A stretch of DNA of 44,528 nucleotides from DAOUBA01 sp034432855 (GTDB taxonomy: Bacteria; Chloroflexota; Anaerolineae; B4-G1), in contig DAOUBA010000081.1 of assembly GCA_034432855.1 (NCBI GenBank), positions 1 through 44,528 of the forward strand, given 5' to 3'. Shown piece by piece: positions 24,750 through 32,456 of the stretch. Position 1 is the first letter of the stretch. The number at the start of each line of letters is the position of its first letter. The position numbers and the translations under genes are program-made. Below the pieces are notes generated by a model, which did not search any database, was not told where the DNA came from, and worked only from the letters and a program-made list of their open reading frames with translations.

Positions 24750-24854
24750 TCAATTCTCTGCACCTGTTTCACCGCTCTCGCCCGCAATGTTGGTCCTGCA
24801 GTGGCAGACGTACACGCCGATGCGCAGGTTTTCGTTGCCGTTGTTGTCTGACAT
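24750..24854 (-). pseudogene. Copy 3 of the hdrA 5' end
   Basis: A 34-codon stub whose first 25 codons repeat hdrA (for example ENLRIGVYVCHC and TNIAG). The block 24802-24847 is 46 bp identical to 23690-23735 in real hdrA, and identity over 75 bp is about 92%. It then diverges into the antitoxin leader. It keeps its own ribosome binding site, so a short peptide could be made. Confidence 0.9.
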
Positions 24855-24877
24855 GCCCATCTCCTGATCATTGAAAA

Positions 24878-25354
24878 TCAAGACATCATCTCAGGACACA
24901 GGAGTTGTATCTGGATACCGTGTTTTGACAGAGCCTCACCGTAATCTCTCCAATCGGTGTCCACCGCATTAAGAATCGGCGGATGATCTGGATGTACCAG
25001 GGCCACGGCTACAAACTTGTGATCAGCGGAGTCAAAGCGTGCAAGCGTTGGATCGTCAGGGAACTCGGCAAAACTACCATTTCGCGGGGTGATGGATACC
25101 TGCTCGCAGCGCAATGGGTTGTTTCGGTGTGTCAACACCCACTTCAAGAACGTATCACCTGCCCCTGGTTGTCCTTCGGAGCGCAGATTGTTCATGTACT
25201 CTCGCAGGATATGCCAGCCGTCATCTATGACCAACGTATCGGCTCTCTGTACCTCTCGAAGCCGCTGCACGCAGCGGGTCACACATTCCAGTGAAGCCTG
25301 CGGAGCAGCCTTATTGGCGACGACAGGAACGTTGGTGTCTACGATGACTTTCAT
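24878..25354 (-). CDS. PIN-like nuclease partner of the adjacent ATPase
   Basis: 158-aa protein. MKVIVDTNV at the N-terminus and three later acidic positions (IDDGWHILREY, ARFDSADHKFVAVAL, NAVDTDW) follow the PIN nuclease plan, with metal-binding Asp residues 6, about 43, 108 and 130. It begins 15 bp after the ATPase gene ends, so they form a two-gene unit. ATPase plus nuclease pairs are common in anti-phage defence, but I cannot name a described system. Its stop lies next to the leader of hdrA copy 3. Confidence 0.6.
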   Translation of the reverse strand: MKVIVDTNVPVVANKAAPQASLECVTRCVQRLREVQRADTLVIDDGWHILREYMNNLRSEGQPGAGDTFLKWVLTHRNNPLRCEQVSITPRNGSFAEFPDDPTLARFDSADHKFVAVALVHPDHPPILNAVDTDWRDYGEALSKHGIQIQLLCPEMMS

Positions 25355-25369
25355 CGTCGTTTATTTCCA

Positions 25370-26746
25370 TTACTTCTGTCTTCGCCTCATCTCGGCTTCA
25401 GCCATTGCTACCAGATCGCCCATCTCGTCTCCAAAGGACCCTGGCGGCCAGTTCTTGATGTTACCAAAGAGATCTACTTCCAGAGGCTGAAGCTTGGACT
25501 CCCCGTTTTCCGTGGCGACGAAATAAAGCGCAGCCTGATCATGGAGCAATTCCTCCTCAGCAATCCGGCGTTGTAACCTGCGTAACAAATGCTCGCTGTG
25601 GCTTTCCAAGATAATCTGAACGTTGCGGGTTTTAATCGCATCTATGAAAACATCTGCCAGCCCGGCCTGCACTGAGGGGTGAAGGTGAATTTCAGGCTGT
25701 TCCAAGATAATCGTGGAACCCTGAGGCACATAATAACACAGGACTAGAACGGGCAGGATTTGTGAGACGCCAAATCCCACATCGGTAATCAGCACCTCAG
25801 AAGCAGTAGGGGAACGACGCACTCTTACTTCATAGTCCTTGCGATTCTTGGCGATTGGCCGTAGAGTAAAGGTGTGAATCAGTTCCAGTTTTTTAAGCCA
25901 TTCGACTACCCGTTCATCAACAGTCTGCCGGGGCCGGCGTCCTTTACCCCGACTGATGATTCTTCCTTGCTTCCGGGCTGCCAGCAGCGCATGCACTGCC
26001 AGTTCGCCGCGTCGTCCTACATCTTGAGGCTGTTCGCCGGCCCATACATAACTCCGATGTGGATATTCCCGCAGGGGACCCAGGTAGTAGATGTTATGGA
26101 ACATCTGTTCAAAGGCCAAGACAAACTCGGACAGGAACCCAGCATTCTGATAATAGGCATTTACTTGATCTGGGAACCCATAACTCTTCACAGGAGGCGG
26201 CAGCGGCCAGGCACGCCCACGAGCACGTTTGAAACTGTAGCCTTCTGCGATTAAGCCATACTCTGGCCGACTGTCCGCAGGCTCTGGCACTTTACGCTCT
26301 ACACCGAACTGATACTCATAATCACGGTGTTTGAAACTATACACGAACTTGCTCACGGCAATATTGTCCACGGTTCCTTCAATGGCGGTTTCTAGCCTCA
26401 GTTCTTTGACCGAAAACAGCTCCTGATCTTGTGGTTTCTCGGGGTCTGAGACACGAAGGGGCTGCGAGACCGTCCAACCAATAACCAGTGTCACTGTGCC
26501 GGGAAGTTGGTGCTGGTATATAATGTCGTAGAAGGTACCCAGATCCACATAAGATCGCTCGTCACCAGTGTGCAACACGCGAGATCGATCGGGTGACTCC
26601 ACAGTCTGTTTTAACATCAACAGTGTTTGTAGAATGGCTGTTTTGCCGGAGCTATTTGCTCCAAAGAAGCCAGTGAGCGAAGATAGCCGGATTAGATCTG
26701 TATCCCGCCACGATTTGAAGTTCTTAACCTGTAACTGCGTAATCAT
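25370..26746 (-). CDS. AAA (ABC/SMC-like) ATPase, DUF3696 type
   Basis: 458-aa ATPase. MITQLQVKNFKSW opens an ABC/SMC-like head. The P loop is GANSSGKTAIL, Walker B is in TIILEQPEIHLHP, and the H-loop lies in IILESHSEHLLRR. A C-terminal DUF3696 segment (NGESKLQPLEVDLFGNI) follows. Such OLD-like ATPases pair with nucleases in defence modules. ATG 26746 follows GGAGG, 6 nt away; the frame reaching 26821 lies inside a HEPN remnant. Downstream is a PIN-like gene. No phage or plasmid genes are near; the pair sits in the cassette array upstream of hdrA. Confidence 0.8.
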   Translation of the reverse strand: MITQLQVKNFKSWRDTDLIRLSSLTGFFGANSSGKTAILQTLLMLKQTVESPDRSRVLHTGDERSYVDLGTFYDIIYQHQLPGTVTLVIGWTVSQPLRVSDPEKPQDQELFSVKELRLETAIEGTVDNIAVSKFVYSFKHRDYEYQFGVERKVPEPADSRPEYGLIAEGYSFKRARGRAWPLPPPVKSYGFPDQVNAYYQNAGFLSEFVLAFEQMFHNIYYLGPLREYPHRSYVWAGEQPQDVGRRGELAVHALLAARKQGRIISRGKGRRPRQTVDERVVEWLKKLELIHTFTLRPIAKNRKDYEVRVRRSPTASEVLITDVGFGVSQILPVLVLCYYVPQGSTIILEQPEIHLHPSVQAGLADVFIDAIKTRNVQIILESHSEHLLRRLQRRIAEEELLHDQAALYFVATENGESKLQPLEVDLFGNIKNWPPGSFGDEMGDLVAMAEAEMRRRQK

Positions 26747-26762
26747 TACGCTCCTCCAATGG

Positions 26763-26850
26763 GGCGTCGAAACACAGGTCTTCGAGGTATATCTCGATTG
26801 CTCCTTGCCCGGTTCAACCACTCGCGTGAGTCGTCAGGGGAAAACCTCTT
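26763..26850 (-). pseudogene. Duplicate of the HEPN gene 5' end with 32-bp deletion
   Basis: This matches 27617-27735 inside the HEPN gene: two nearly identical blocks are joined where 32 bp (about 27648-27679) are missing. The second block contains 22 identical bases. The protein-level match is FSPDDSREWLNRARSN followed by a frameshift to IYLEDLCFDA. It directly abuts the ribosome binding site of the ATPase gene. Confidence 0.85.
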
Positions 26851-26919
26851 ACGATTTATCGTCGGGCGCAAAGGCGGCTGAACCTGTACTTGTCCTGCGT
26901 GCGTGATTGAGCACTATGG

Positions 26920-27180
26920 TTAACTTTGCGCTGGACTGGGCCACAACGAGTATACTGGCACCACGACCTCCCGCCCAGCCTTTTTCCGACCCCGCATGCT
27001 TTCCTCGATGGTCTTGAGCACGTTTGCTGCATAATAGCGCATGCCACATTCCGTACAGACACCAGCCGGCACGTCCTCCAACAGCACGTAATGGCCGTTC
27101 ACCTTGCGATGAAGGGTCACGCGCTTTTCGACGATTTTGCCTCCACAGTATTCACATGTTTCGTTTTCCCAAAAGTCCAT
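26920..27180 (-). CDS. YgiT-type zinc finger protein
   Basis: 86-aa antitoxin-like protein with two zinc knuckles, CEYCGG and CTECGM, and the intervening KRVTLHRKVNGHYVLLEDVPAGV block of YgiT/MqsA N-terminal domains. The C-terminal extension VVVPVYSLWPSPAQS is unusual. It follows, after 15 bp, a truncated DUF4258 reading frame, so it appears to be an antitoxin whose toxin gene is damaged. It could still act as a repressor or as an immunity orphan. Confidence 0.8.
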   Translation of the reverse strand: MDFWENETCEYCGGKIVEKRVTLHRKVNGHYVLLEDVPAGVCTECGMRYYAANVLKTIEESMRGRKKAGREVVVPVYSLWPSPAQS

Positions 27181-27195
27181 CTCTATTCCCTTGCC

Positions 27196-27384
27196 TTATT
27201 GCAATGGGTGGTCCTCGTAGACGGTGATCACACGCACTTTCCCGCCTGGGGTAATACGACAGATTATCCCGATTGGTCTCCCATCGAGTGCCTTACCAAC
27301 CACTTCGTACTTCCCCTCTCGCGGCCAGGTACGCCTGATTTTTCCTGTAAAGATGCCCTGCAGCCCAACGAATGACTTCCTCCG
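27196..27384 (-). pseudogene. 5'-truncated DUF4258 toxin gene
   Basis: A 62-codon open frame with no ATG, GTG or TTG start. Its second half reads KYEVVGKALDGRPIGII then KVRVITVYEDHPLQ, the classical C-terminal half of DUF4258 proteins. A stop codon lies just upstream. It overlaps the 3' end of the HEPN gene in another frame, so the HEPN/MNT module appears to have replaced its beginning. The YgiT partner follows. Confidence 0.7.
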
Positions 27385-27742
27385 CTACCTTGACTGCATC
27401 CTCATATTCCTGCTGAGTGACCGGTTCAGCAGGGCCAAGGTAACGCGTTTCTACCGCGTAATCGGACAAGGCTGCTGCTCGCCTAACTGTCTCTGGAATA
27501 CTCTGTCCTGCCTCTTCGATGAGGGCCAGGAGCGAGGCCAGGTCGTGAACATACGGAAATTGAATGCCCAGGTGGATCAAGACAGCCTTGACCGCCTTTT
27601 CTGCTGCCTGTTGCGCGTCAAAACACAGGTCCTCGAGGTATATCTCGGAGGCATCAGGAGCATATTTGGCCTTCGCCAAATTGCTCCTCGCCCGGTTCAA
27701 CCACTCGCGTGGATCGTCAGGGGGAAACCGCTCATTGCGCAT
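27293..27742 (-). CDS. HEPN domain protein (HepT-like)
   Basis: 149-aa helical HEPN protein: WLNRARSNLAKAKYA, FDAQQAAEKAVKAVLI (the conserved AEKAxKA helix) and PYVHDLASLLALIEEAG, then AVETRYLGPAEP. HEPN proteins are RNases or scaffolds neutralised by a minimal nucleotidyltransferase. The gene starts 11 bp inside the MNT stop. The terminal part overlaps the DUF4258 remnant, so its last ~30 residues may be acquired. Confidence 0.85.
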   Translation of the reverse strand: MRNERFPPDDPREWLNRARSNLAKAKYAPDASEIYLEDLCFDAQQAAEKAVKAVLIHLGIQFPYVHDLASLLALIEEAGQSIPETVRRAAALSDYAVETRYLGPAEPVTQQEYEDAVKVAEEVIRWAAGHLYRKNQAYLAARGEVRSGW

Positions 27743-28061
27743 AGATCACTTTCCCCTCTCGCAGGGCAGGCCCGATCACCAGGGCAGGAGAGTCCCTGTA
27801 CCGCTCAACGTCCTCAGGCGTCACGACTACCACGTCCACAGCCCGTCCTACACCCAAGAGGTTTATGTAGATTGCCTGAGCCAGACGCCGCCGGTGCACG
27901 CCTGACTTGATCACGAGCAGGTCTATATCACTATCCGGTCTGCCCTCGCCGCGAGCGGCGGAACCGAAAAGGATGATCTTTTCCGGCTGCGCAACTTGGA
28001 CAATGCGCCGGACGATTTCGTCGAGGGCCGGTTGCTCTATGCGTTCCAAGAGCGGGTTCAT
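27732..28061 (-). CDS. Minimal nucleotidyltransferase (MntA-like antitoxin)
   Basis: 109-aa polymerase-beta-fold protein with GSAARGEGRPDSDIDLLV, the GS-x(9)-DxD motif of minimal nucleotidyltransferases, and a third acidic position in RAVDVVVVTPED. In the HEPN/MNT TA type it modifies and silences the HEPN toxin. ATG 28061 begins 2 nt after the ferredoxin stop codon, so it is attached tightly to the AOR operon. The longer 256-codon frame is antisense-like read-through and is rejected. Confidence 0.88.
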   Translation of the reverse strand: MNPLLERIEQPALDEIVRRIVQVAQPEKIILFGSAARGEGRPDSDIDLLVIKSGVHRRRLAQAIYINLLGVGRAVDVVVVTPEDVERYRDSPALVIGPALREGKVIYAQ

Positions 28062-28063
28062 CC

Positions 28064-28552
28064 CTACGCTAACACTTCCTCGATAGCTAGTTTGTGCCGC
28101 GCTTTCTGGGCGCGCTGATCGGGCGTGGTCAGTTCGAGCGCCTCTTTGGGGCACCACTTGACGCACTGGGGGCCATCGGGCTGGTCGGCGCACAGGTCGC
28201 AGATCTCGGCCACCTTGGTCTCCGGGTTGATCGAGATGGCGCCGAAATCGCACGCCTCGATGCACCAGGCGCAGCCGTCGCAACGACTGGCGTCCACGTG
28301 GATGACGCCGGTGTTCGGGTCCTGGCTGAGGGCATCGCGCGGGCAGGCGATGACGCACGGCGCATCTTCGCACGTGCGGCAGGCCACCGCCGTGATCAGG
28401 ACTTCCTGGGCGCGCACCGTGCGGATACGGCTGCGATAGGTATTGAACTCGCCTGTCTTGGTAAACGAGCAGATGTACTCGCAGAACTGACAGCCCACAC
28501 ACTTCTGTGGGTCGGCCGTGATGTACTTGTATTTTGAGGTCGAGGTAGGCAT
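28064..28552 (-). CDS. AOR-associated [4Fe-4S] ferredoxin (HycB/DmsB-like)
   Basis: 162-aa soluble electron carrier predicted to take electrons from the tungsten enzyme. Four Cys clusters are visible: CVGCQFCEYIC, CRTCEDAPCVIACP, CDGCAWCIEAC and CDLCADQPDGPQCVKWCP, the arrangement of four-cluster DmsB/HycB-type subunits. Strong AAGGAG sets ATG 28552. Genes of this type commonly follow AOR genes. It is separated from AOR by 96 bp of ACGTAA-type repeat. Confidence 0.9.
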   Translation of the reverse strand: MPTSTSKYKYITADPQKCVGCQFCEYICSFTKTGEFNTYRSRIRTVRAQEVLITAVACRTCEDAPCVIACPRDALSQDPNTGVIHVDASRCDGCAWCIEACDFGAISINPETKVAEICDLCADQPDGPQCVKWCPKEALELTTPDQRAQKARHKLAIEEVLA

Positions 28553-28563
28553 TGTGAGCTCCT

Positions 28564-28648
28564 TGCGTAAGACGTAAGGCGTAAGACGTAAAACGTAATG
28601 CGTAAAACGTAATGCGTAAAACGTAAATTACGTCTTACGTTTTACGTT
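28564..28648. repeat. Short-unit ACGTAA repeat between AOR and ferredoxin genes
   Basis: Eight or more units of GCGTAA/ACGTAA run from 28564 to 28627, then continue in inverted form (TTACGTCTTACGTTTTACG). The RNA would fold into a long hairpin between the two genes. Related words (GCGTAACACGTAAAGCG) appear at about 32434-32450, between relE and nuoN. Confidence 0.8.
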
Positions 28649-30535
28649 TCAGACTCCGATTTCCTCCGCCACATCCTCCATCCCCAACGCGATCAGTTTC
28701 TGCTTGGGGATCAGGCCATCTTTGGTCCAGCCCTTGGCCTCATAGTAGAGGTCTTTCATATATTCCAATTCTTCCTTCGCCACCACGTGGCCGGCGGAAG
28801 CGCCCTCCTTCATCGGCTCGTGCATCCAGCGCCAGGGCAGGTGATCGTCCTTGCGCGTCCAACCCTCGCGGATATTGAAGGCTTTCTTGATCGCCACCGC
28901 CCGCTCGCCGATCAGGTCAATGTCCTCGTACTTGAAATCCCAGCCGGTGGTAGCGTTGATGAGTTGGGCGATGGCCGGCCAGGCGCCGGAGCGATCGGCC
29001 TTGCCGGTGAAGCAGCGGCGGATGAACTTGCACAGCGGCAGTGTGTCATAGACGGCAGCGTACTCTTCCGTCTCACGGGCTACCGCACCGCGCTTGTCGT
29101 CCACGGAAAAACGATCCACTTCGCCCTGGATGTCGGGATCATAGGCCGCCGAACGGTTGTGGCAGGCGCCGCGTGTGACCACCGAGATGCCCAACGCGAA
29201 GCTCTTGAGCCCGCGCGCGTCGTAGCCAGGGCACTCCAGCCCCTTGATGTGCATCGCCCACTTCCAACTCTCCGAGCCGCGCTCGGCATCTATCTGGGCG
29301 CTCGCCTTGCGCACGCCGTTGGCCAGCACGTCGCCGATCCCTTCGCGGTCGCGGATCATCTCGGCCAGGGTGACGGCGGCCTCGGCGTTGCCAAAGTTCG
29401 GCTCGAAGCCTTCGGGGTACTTGGCGCACTTGAAATCCTCTTTCTTGAGGACGCCGCGCTCGAACGTCTCCATCGTCCAGCCGATCGTCACGCCGGTGCT
29501 CATCGCGTCCATGCCATCCTCGTCGCAGATGTCAATGACCTTGATCGCCGCCTGCGCGTCGCTGATGCCGCAGTTGGGGGCGACGGCAAAGAGGGATTCG
29601 TACTCGACGCCGGTCATCGCTCCGGCATACGGCCCATCCTTGGCGCGGCGCATCTGTTCGCAGGCAATGGGGCACTGGGCGCAGGCGATGGTCTTGACCT
29701 TGAAATGCTCGTACATATATTCGCCGCTGACCAGTTCGGCGTGCTCGAATACCCCCTGCTGATAGTTGCGCGTCGGCAAGAGCCCCAACTTGTTCAGGTT
29801 GAGCACGTTAGAGGAGGTGCCCAGGATGCGATACTTTTGAGTGTAGGGCCCCTGTGCCTGCTGGCTGATGTCGTAGGACATCTTGAGCAGCGTCTCCGGA
29901 TCGGCCACGCGCACACCGTGCGTCCCGCGTACGGCGAGTGCCTTGAGTTTCTTCGACCCCCACACGGCGCCGTGACCGGTGCGCCCGGCCTGGCGGCCGT
30001 CGTTGGTCACATTGGCGAAGAGCACCAGGTTCTCGCCCGCCTTGCCGATGGTGGCGGAGCGCACCTGGTCGTCGGCCATCTCTTCGCGGATCGCTTCTTC
30101 GGTCTCGAACGTGCCCAGCCCAAGGAGTTTGGAGGCGTCGCGGAACTCGACGCGGTCGTCGTCCACGAAGACGTAGACCCAATCGGGGCTACTCCCGTGG
30201 ATGACGATGCCGTCCCATCGGGCGCGCTTGAGCGCCACGGCGAACCAACTGCTGGAGAGGCTGTCGCCGATAAAGCCGGTCAACGGCGATTTGGAGGCCA
30301 GTCCGTATTTACCCCCGACTGGCACCGGCGTGCCGGCGAACAACCCGCCGGCAATACAGATAGGATTGTCGGGCGAGAGCGGGTCGCAGCCGGGCTTGAT
30401 GTTCTCCCAGCACAAGCGGCTCGCCATTGCCGTCCCCCCAATGTAGACCTTGTACCATGCCTCCGGTTTGGACTCGACCCACGTCTTGCGCGTGGTCAGG
30501 TCTATGTGCAAAATCTTGCCACTGTAACCGTACAT
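28649..30535 (-). CDS. aor: Aldehyde ferredoxin oxidoreductase family tungstoenzyme
   Basis: 628-aa cytoplasmic enzyme that interconverts aldehydes and carboxylates with ferredoxin, using a tungsten (or molybdenum) bis-pyranopterin. The N-terminal domain (GYSGKILHIDLTT, GLFAGTPVPVGGKYGLASKSPL) is typical. Cluster ligands are CAQCPIACEQ near residue 285 and the later Cys in LPLCKF near 492. Pterin-binding GHGAVWGSKKLKALAVRG and CPGYDARG are present. Length matches the family. AGGAGG sets ATG 30535. It lies between moaD and a four-cluster ferredoxin. A relationship to BamB-type reductases is possible since Hdr genes follow, but the pattern is closer to classical AOR. Confidence 0.93.
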   Translation of the reverse strand: MYGYSGKILHIDLTTRKTWVESKPEAWYKVYIGGTAMASRLCWENIKPGCDPLSPDNPICIAGGLFAGTPVPVGGKYGLASKSPLTGFIGDSLSSSWFAVALKRARWDGIVIHGSSPDWVYVFVDDDRVEFRDASKLLGLGTFETEEAIREEMADDQVRSATIGKAGENLVLFANVTNDGRQAGRTGHGAVWGSKKLKALAVRGTHGVRVADPETLLKMSYDISQQAQGPYTQKYRILGTSSNVLNLNKLGLLPTRNYQQGVFEHAELVSGEYMYEHFKVKTIACAQCPIACEQMRRAKDGPYAGAMTGVEYESLFAVAPNCGISDAQAAIKVIDICDEDGMDAMSTGVTIGWTMETFERGVLKKEDFKCAKYPEGFEPNFGNAEAAVTLAEMIRDREGIGDVLANGVRKASAQIDAERGSESWKWAMHIKGLECPGYDARGLKSFALGISVVTRGACHNRSAAYDPDIQGEVDRFSVDDKRGAVARETEEYAAVYDTLPLCKFIRRCFTGKADRSGAWPAIAQLINATTGWDFKYEDIDLIGERAVAIKKAFNIREGWTRKDDHLPWRWMHEPMKEGASAGHVVAKEELEYMKDLYYEAKGWTKDGLIPKQKLIALGMEDVAEEIGV

Positions 30536-30540
30536 TGTTT

Positions 30541-30825
30541 TTAACCTCCTGCTGACATTGACATCAAGATGATGCGATCTCCATCTTTGGGAGATTCGTC
30601 CATTTGATCGGCGCGGATCATACGTCTGGCGTTGACGTTGAAGATGTTGGGGTGCTGCAACGACGCGCCGTCGGGCCGGATGACGTTCCCGACCAGGCCG
30701 GGGTATATGACGGCCAACTTGCGCACGATGTCCCGGAAGGTGGCGCCTTCTTCCACATCGAGCGTGATCTCTTTCTGACCGGTCACGACCCTGGCGAGGC
30801 CGAAGAATTCGATTGGGACGCGCAT
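30541..30825 (-). CDS. moaD: MoaD/ThiS-like sulfur carrier
   Basis: 94-aa ubiquitin-fold protein ending in the required GG (MSMSAGG), which would be thiocarboxylated to supply sulfur for the pterin dithiolene of the adjacent AOR. The body has the beta-grasp pattern IEFFGLARVVTG and DGDRIILMS. The AOR ribosome binding site lies in its last codons, so the two are translated together. It is the first gene after an internal promoter. Confidence 0.88.
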   Translation of the reverse strand: MRVPIEFFGLARVVTGQKEITLDVEEGATFRDIVRKLAVIYPGLVGNVIRPDGASLQHPNIFNVNARRMIRADQMDESPKDGDRIILMSMSAGG

Positions 30826-30936
30826 GTGCTTACCTATACGAACTCAACCGGATCATCCGCGCCGGCACGTGCGTGATGGAGATGTCCGGCAGTTTTGGCC
30901 GTGGCCACTCGACCAGGCAGGCCATCCATCCGTAAG

Positions 30937-30964
30937 ATTATAGCCCTTCTCCCCAGTTTGGCAA
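30937..30964 (-). promoter_or_regulatory. Sigma70 promoter of moaD-aor-ferredoxin
   Basis: On the minus strand TTGCCA (30959-30964), a 16-bp spacer and a perfect TATAAT (30937-30942). Transcription from about 30930 gives a leader of about 105 nt before moaD. The leader contains GC-rich inverted words (for example GTGGCCACGGCC) and could be regulatory, but I could not match a known riboswitch. The AOR unit can therefore be expressed separately from nuoJKLMN. Confidence 0.7.
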
Positions 30965-30978
30965 ACCGAGATCCCTGG

Positions 30979-32418
30979 TTAATCGAACAACATCCGCCCT
31001 GCCACCTCGAACAGCGCCAGGAGCGGATCGGCCAGGATGGCGGCCGCCAGGATGCCGATCACTGCGACCCACAGGGCAACGATCAACGGGCGCGGTGCTG
31101 TGTGGGTCGGGATGTCATCCCGGCCTATAAGGAATGCGGGGCGGATGATCTTCCAATAGCAGGCACATCCGATCACGCTGCCCAGCGCACCCAGGGCCGC
31201 CAGCCACCATGAATTGGCCTCGACCGCTGCCGAAAAGAGGTACAGCCTGGAGAAGAACCCTGCCAGTGGCGGCAATCCCACCAGCGAAAGGAGGCACACC
31301 AGCCACGGCCAGGCCACGTCCGGCGCGCGCCGGTGCATTCCGGCAAAGTCGCCGATCTCGTCGGCGCTGCCGCGCGCGGCCCAGGCCATCACTCCGGCGA
31401 AAACGCCCAGCGTGCCCAGCGCATACGCGAACAATGCATAAAGTACCGACGCCACTCCCCGCGGCGATGCCGCCGCCAGCCCTACCAGCACGTAGCCGAT
31501 TTGCGCGATCGAGGTATAGGCCAGCAGCCGTCTGACGCTCTGTTGCCACAGTGCCACGAGATTCCCGACGGTCATCGTCAAGACAGCAAGCGTGACGAGC
31601 AGCGTGCGCCAGTCCAGCGCGAGGCTCTCGCCGGGCGGCAACGCGGTCAACAGCAGCCGCGCCAGTGCCGTAAAGCCGGCAATCGGCGGCGCCACCACCA
31701 GGAACGCGGCTACCGGAGCGGGCGCTCCTTCGACCATATCCGGTGCCCACTGGTGGAACGGGACGGCGGCGGTCTTGGCGGCCAGCCCCAGCACGACGAG
31801 GATCAGCGCCGGCAAGAGCGCCGGCCTCAGGGTGTCTCCCGATGTCCGCGCGGCCTCCGCGATGTGGTCCAGGTCGGTCGAGCCGACCAGGCCGTAGAAC
31901 CACGAGAGACCATAGAGCAAGAGCGCCGTGAAGAGCACGTTGTACAGGAAGAACTTGAGCGCCGCCTCGTCGGAGCGCAGGTCTTGACGCAAGAGATGGG
32001 CGAGGAGGTAGGCCGCGATGCTGAACAATTCGTAGGCCAGGACGAGCACGACGAGGTCAGTAGCGGCGCTCAAGAGGCACAGCGCCAGCGCTGCCAGGAG
32101 CAGCACCGCGAAAAAGGCGCCCTGGCGCGGGTGGTGCTCCACCGCAGCGGCCGAGACGAGCACGAGCAGCCCCAGCGCCGCCAGTGCGACGAGGTTGACC
32201 GCCAGTGCGAACTCGTCGGCGACTAATGGGGCGCCCAGATGTAGATCGCGTCCCCAAAGCGATGCCGTAGCGATGAGTGCCCCGCACAGCCCGGCCATCG
32301 CCACGCTGGGCAGGTAGCGTTTCGCTTCTCGCGTGCGCAGTGCGTCCAGCGCCAGAGCGACGAGCGCTGCCGCGAGAAGCGCAAGTTCGGGCGAGAAAAA
32401 CCACGGTGCTCCGTCCAA
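30979..32418 (-). CDS. nuoN: NADH-quinone oxidoreductase subunit N-like protein
   Basis: 479-aa membrane protein with about 14 hydrophobic segments, an antiporter-like subunit of the complex I membrane arm. The Glu in LAYELFSIAAYLL (E. coli E133) and Lys in AAKTAAVPFHQWAPD (K217) are kept. The TM8 lysine (K247) is Pro in VVAPPIAGF and the later FFGK position is FFSR. No ATG precedes the conserved start. I choose TTG 32418, 8 nt after GGAGG; TTG 32454 is the alternative. The original start may have been altered when the relE module inserted directly upstream. Confidence 0.85.
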   Translation of the reverse strand: MDGAPWFFSPELALLAAALVALALDALRTREAKRYLPSVAMAGLCGALIATASLWGRDLHLGAPLVADEFALAVNLVALAALGLLVLVSAAAVEHHPRQGAFFAVLLLAALALCLLSAATDLVVLVLAYELFSIAAYLLAHLLRQDLRSDEAALKFFLYNVLFTALLLYGLSWFYGLVGSTDLDHIAEAARTSGDTLRPALLPALILVVLGLAAKTAAVPFHQWAPDMVEGAPAPVAAFLVVAPPIAGFTALARLLLTALPPGESLALDWRTLLVTLAVLTMTVGNLVALWQQSVRRLLAYTSIAQIGYVLVGLAAASPRGVASVLYALFAYALGTLGVFAGVMAWAARGSADEIGDFAGMHRRAPDVAWPWLVCLLSLVGLPPLAGFFSRLYLFSAAVEANSWWLAALGALGSVIGCACYWKIIRPAFLIGRDDIPTHTAPRPLIVALWVAVIGILAAAILADPLLALFEVAGRMLFD

Positions 32419-32456
32419 ATCTCGGGCCTCCAAGGCGTAACACGTAAAGCGCAAAC

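Noticed and set aside
27732..28502. 256-codon frame covering the ferredoxin and MNT genes
   Set aside because: Only its last 109 codons (MNT) are real; the rest is an out-of-frame shadow of the ferredoxin gene.
28564..28648. CRISPR array
   Set aside because: Units are only six to fourteen bases with no unique spacers, and no cas genes are present.
30826..30930. Molybdenum/tungsten cofactor riboswitch in the moaD leader
   Set aside because: The location is attractive, but I could not align the leader to the known motif; a covariance-model search would be needed.
32419..32454. nuoN starting at TTG 32454
   Set aside because: That start has no ribosome binding site and runs through the repeat-like spacer; TTG 32418 follows GGAGG. 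The choice remains uncertain.
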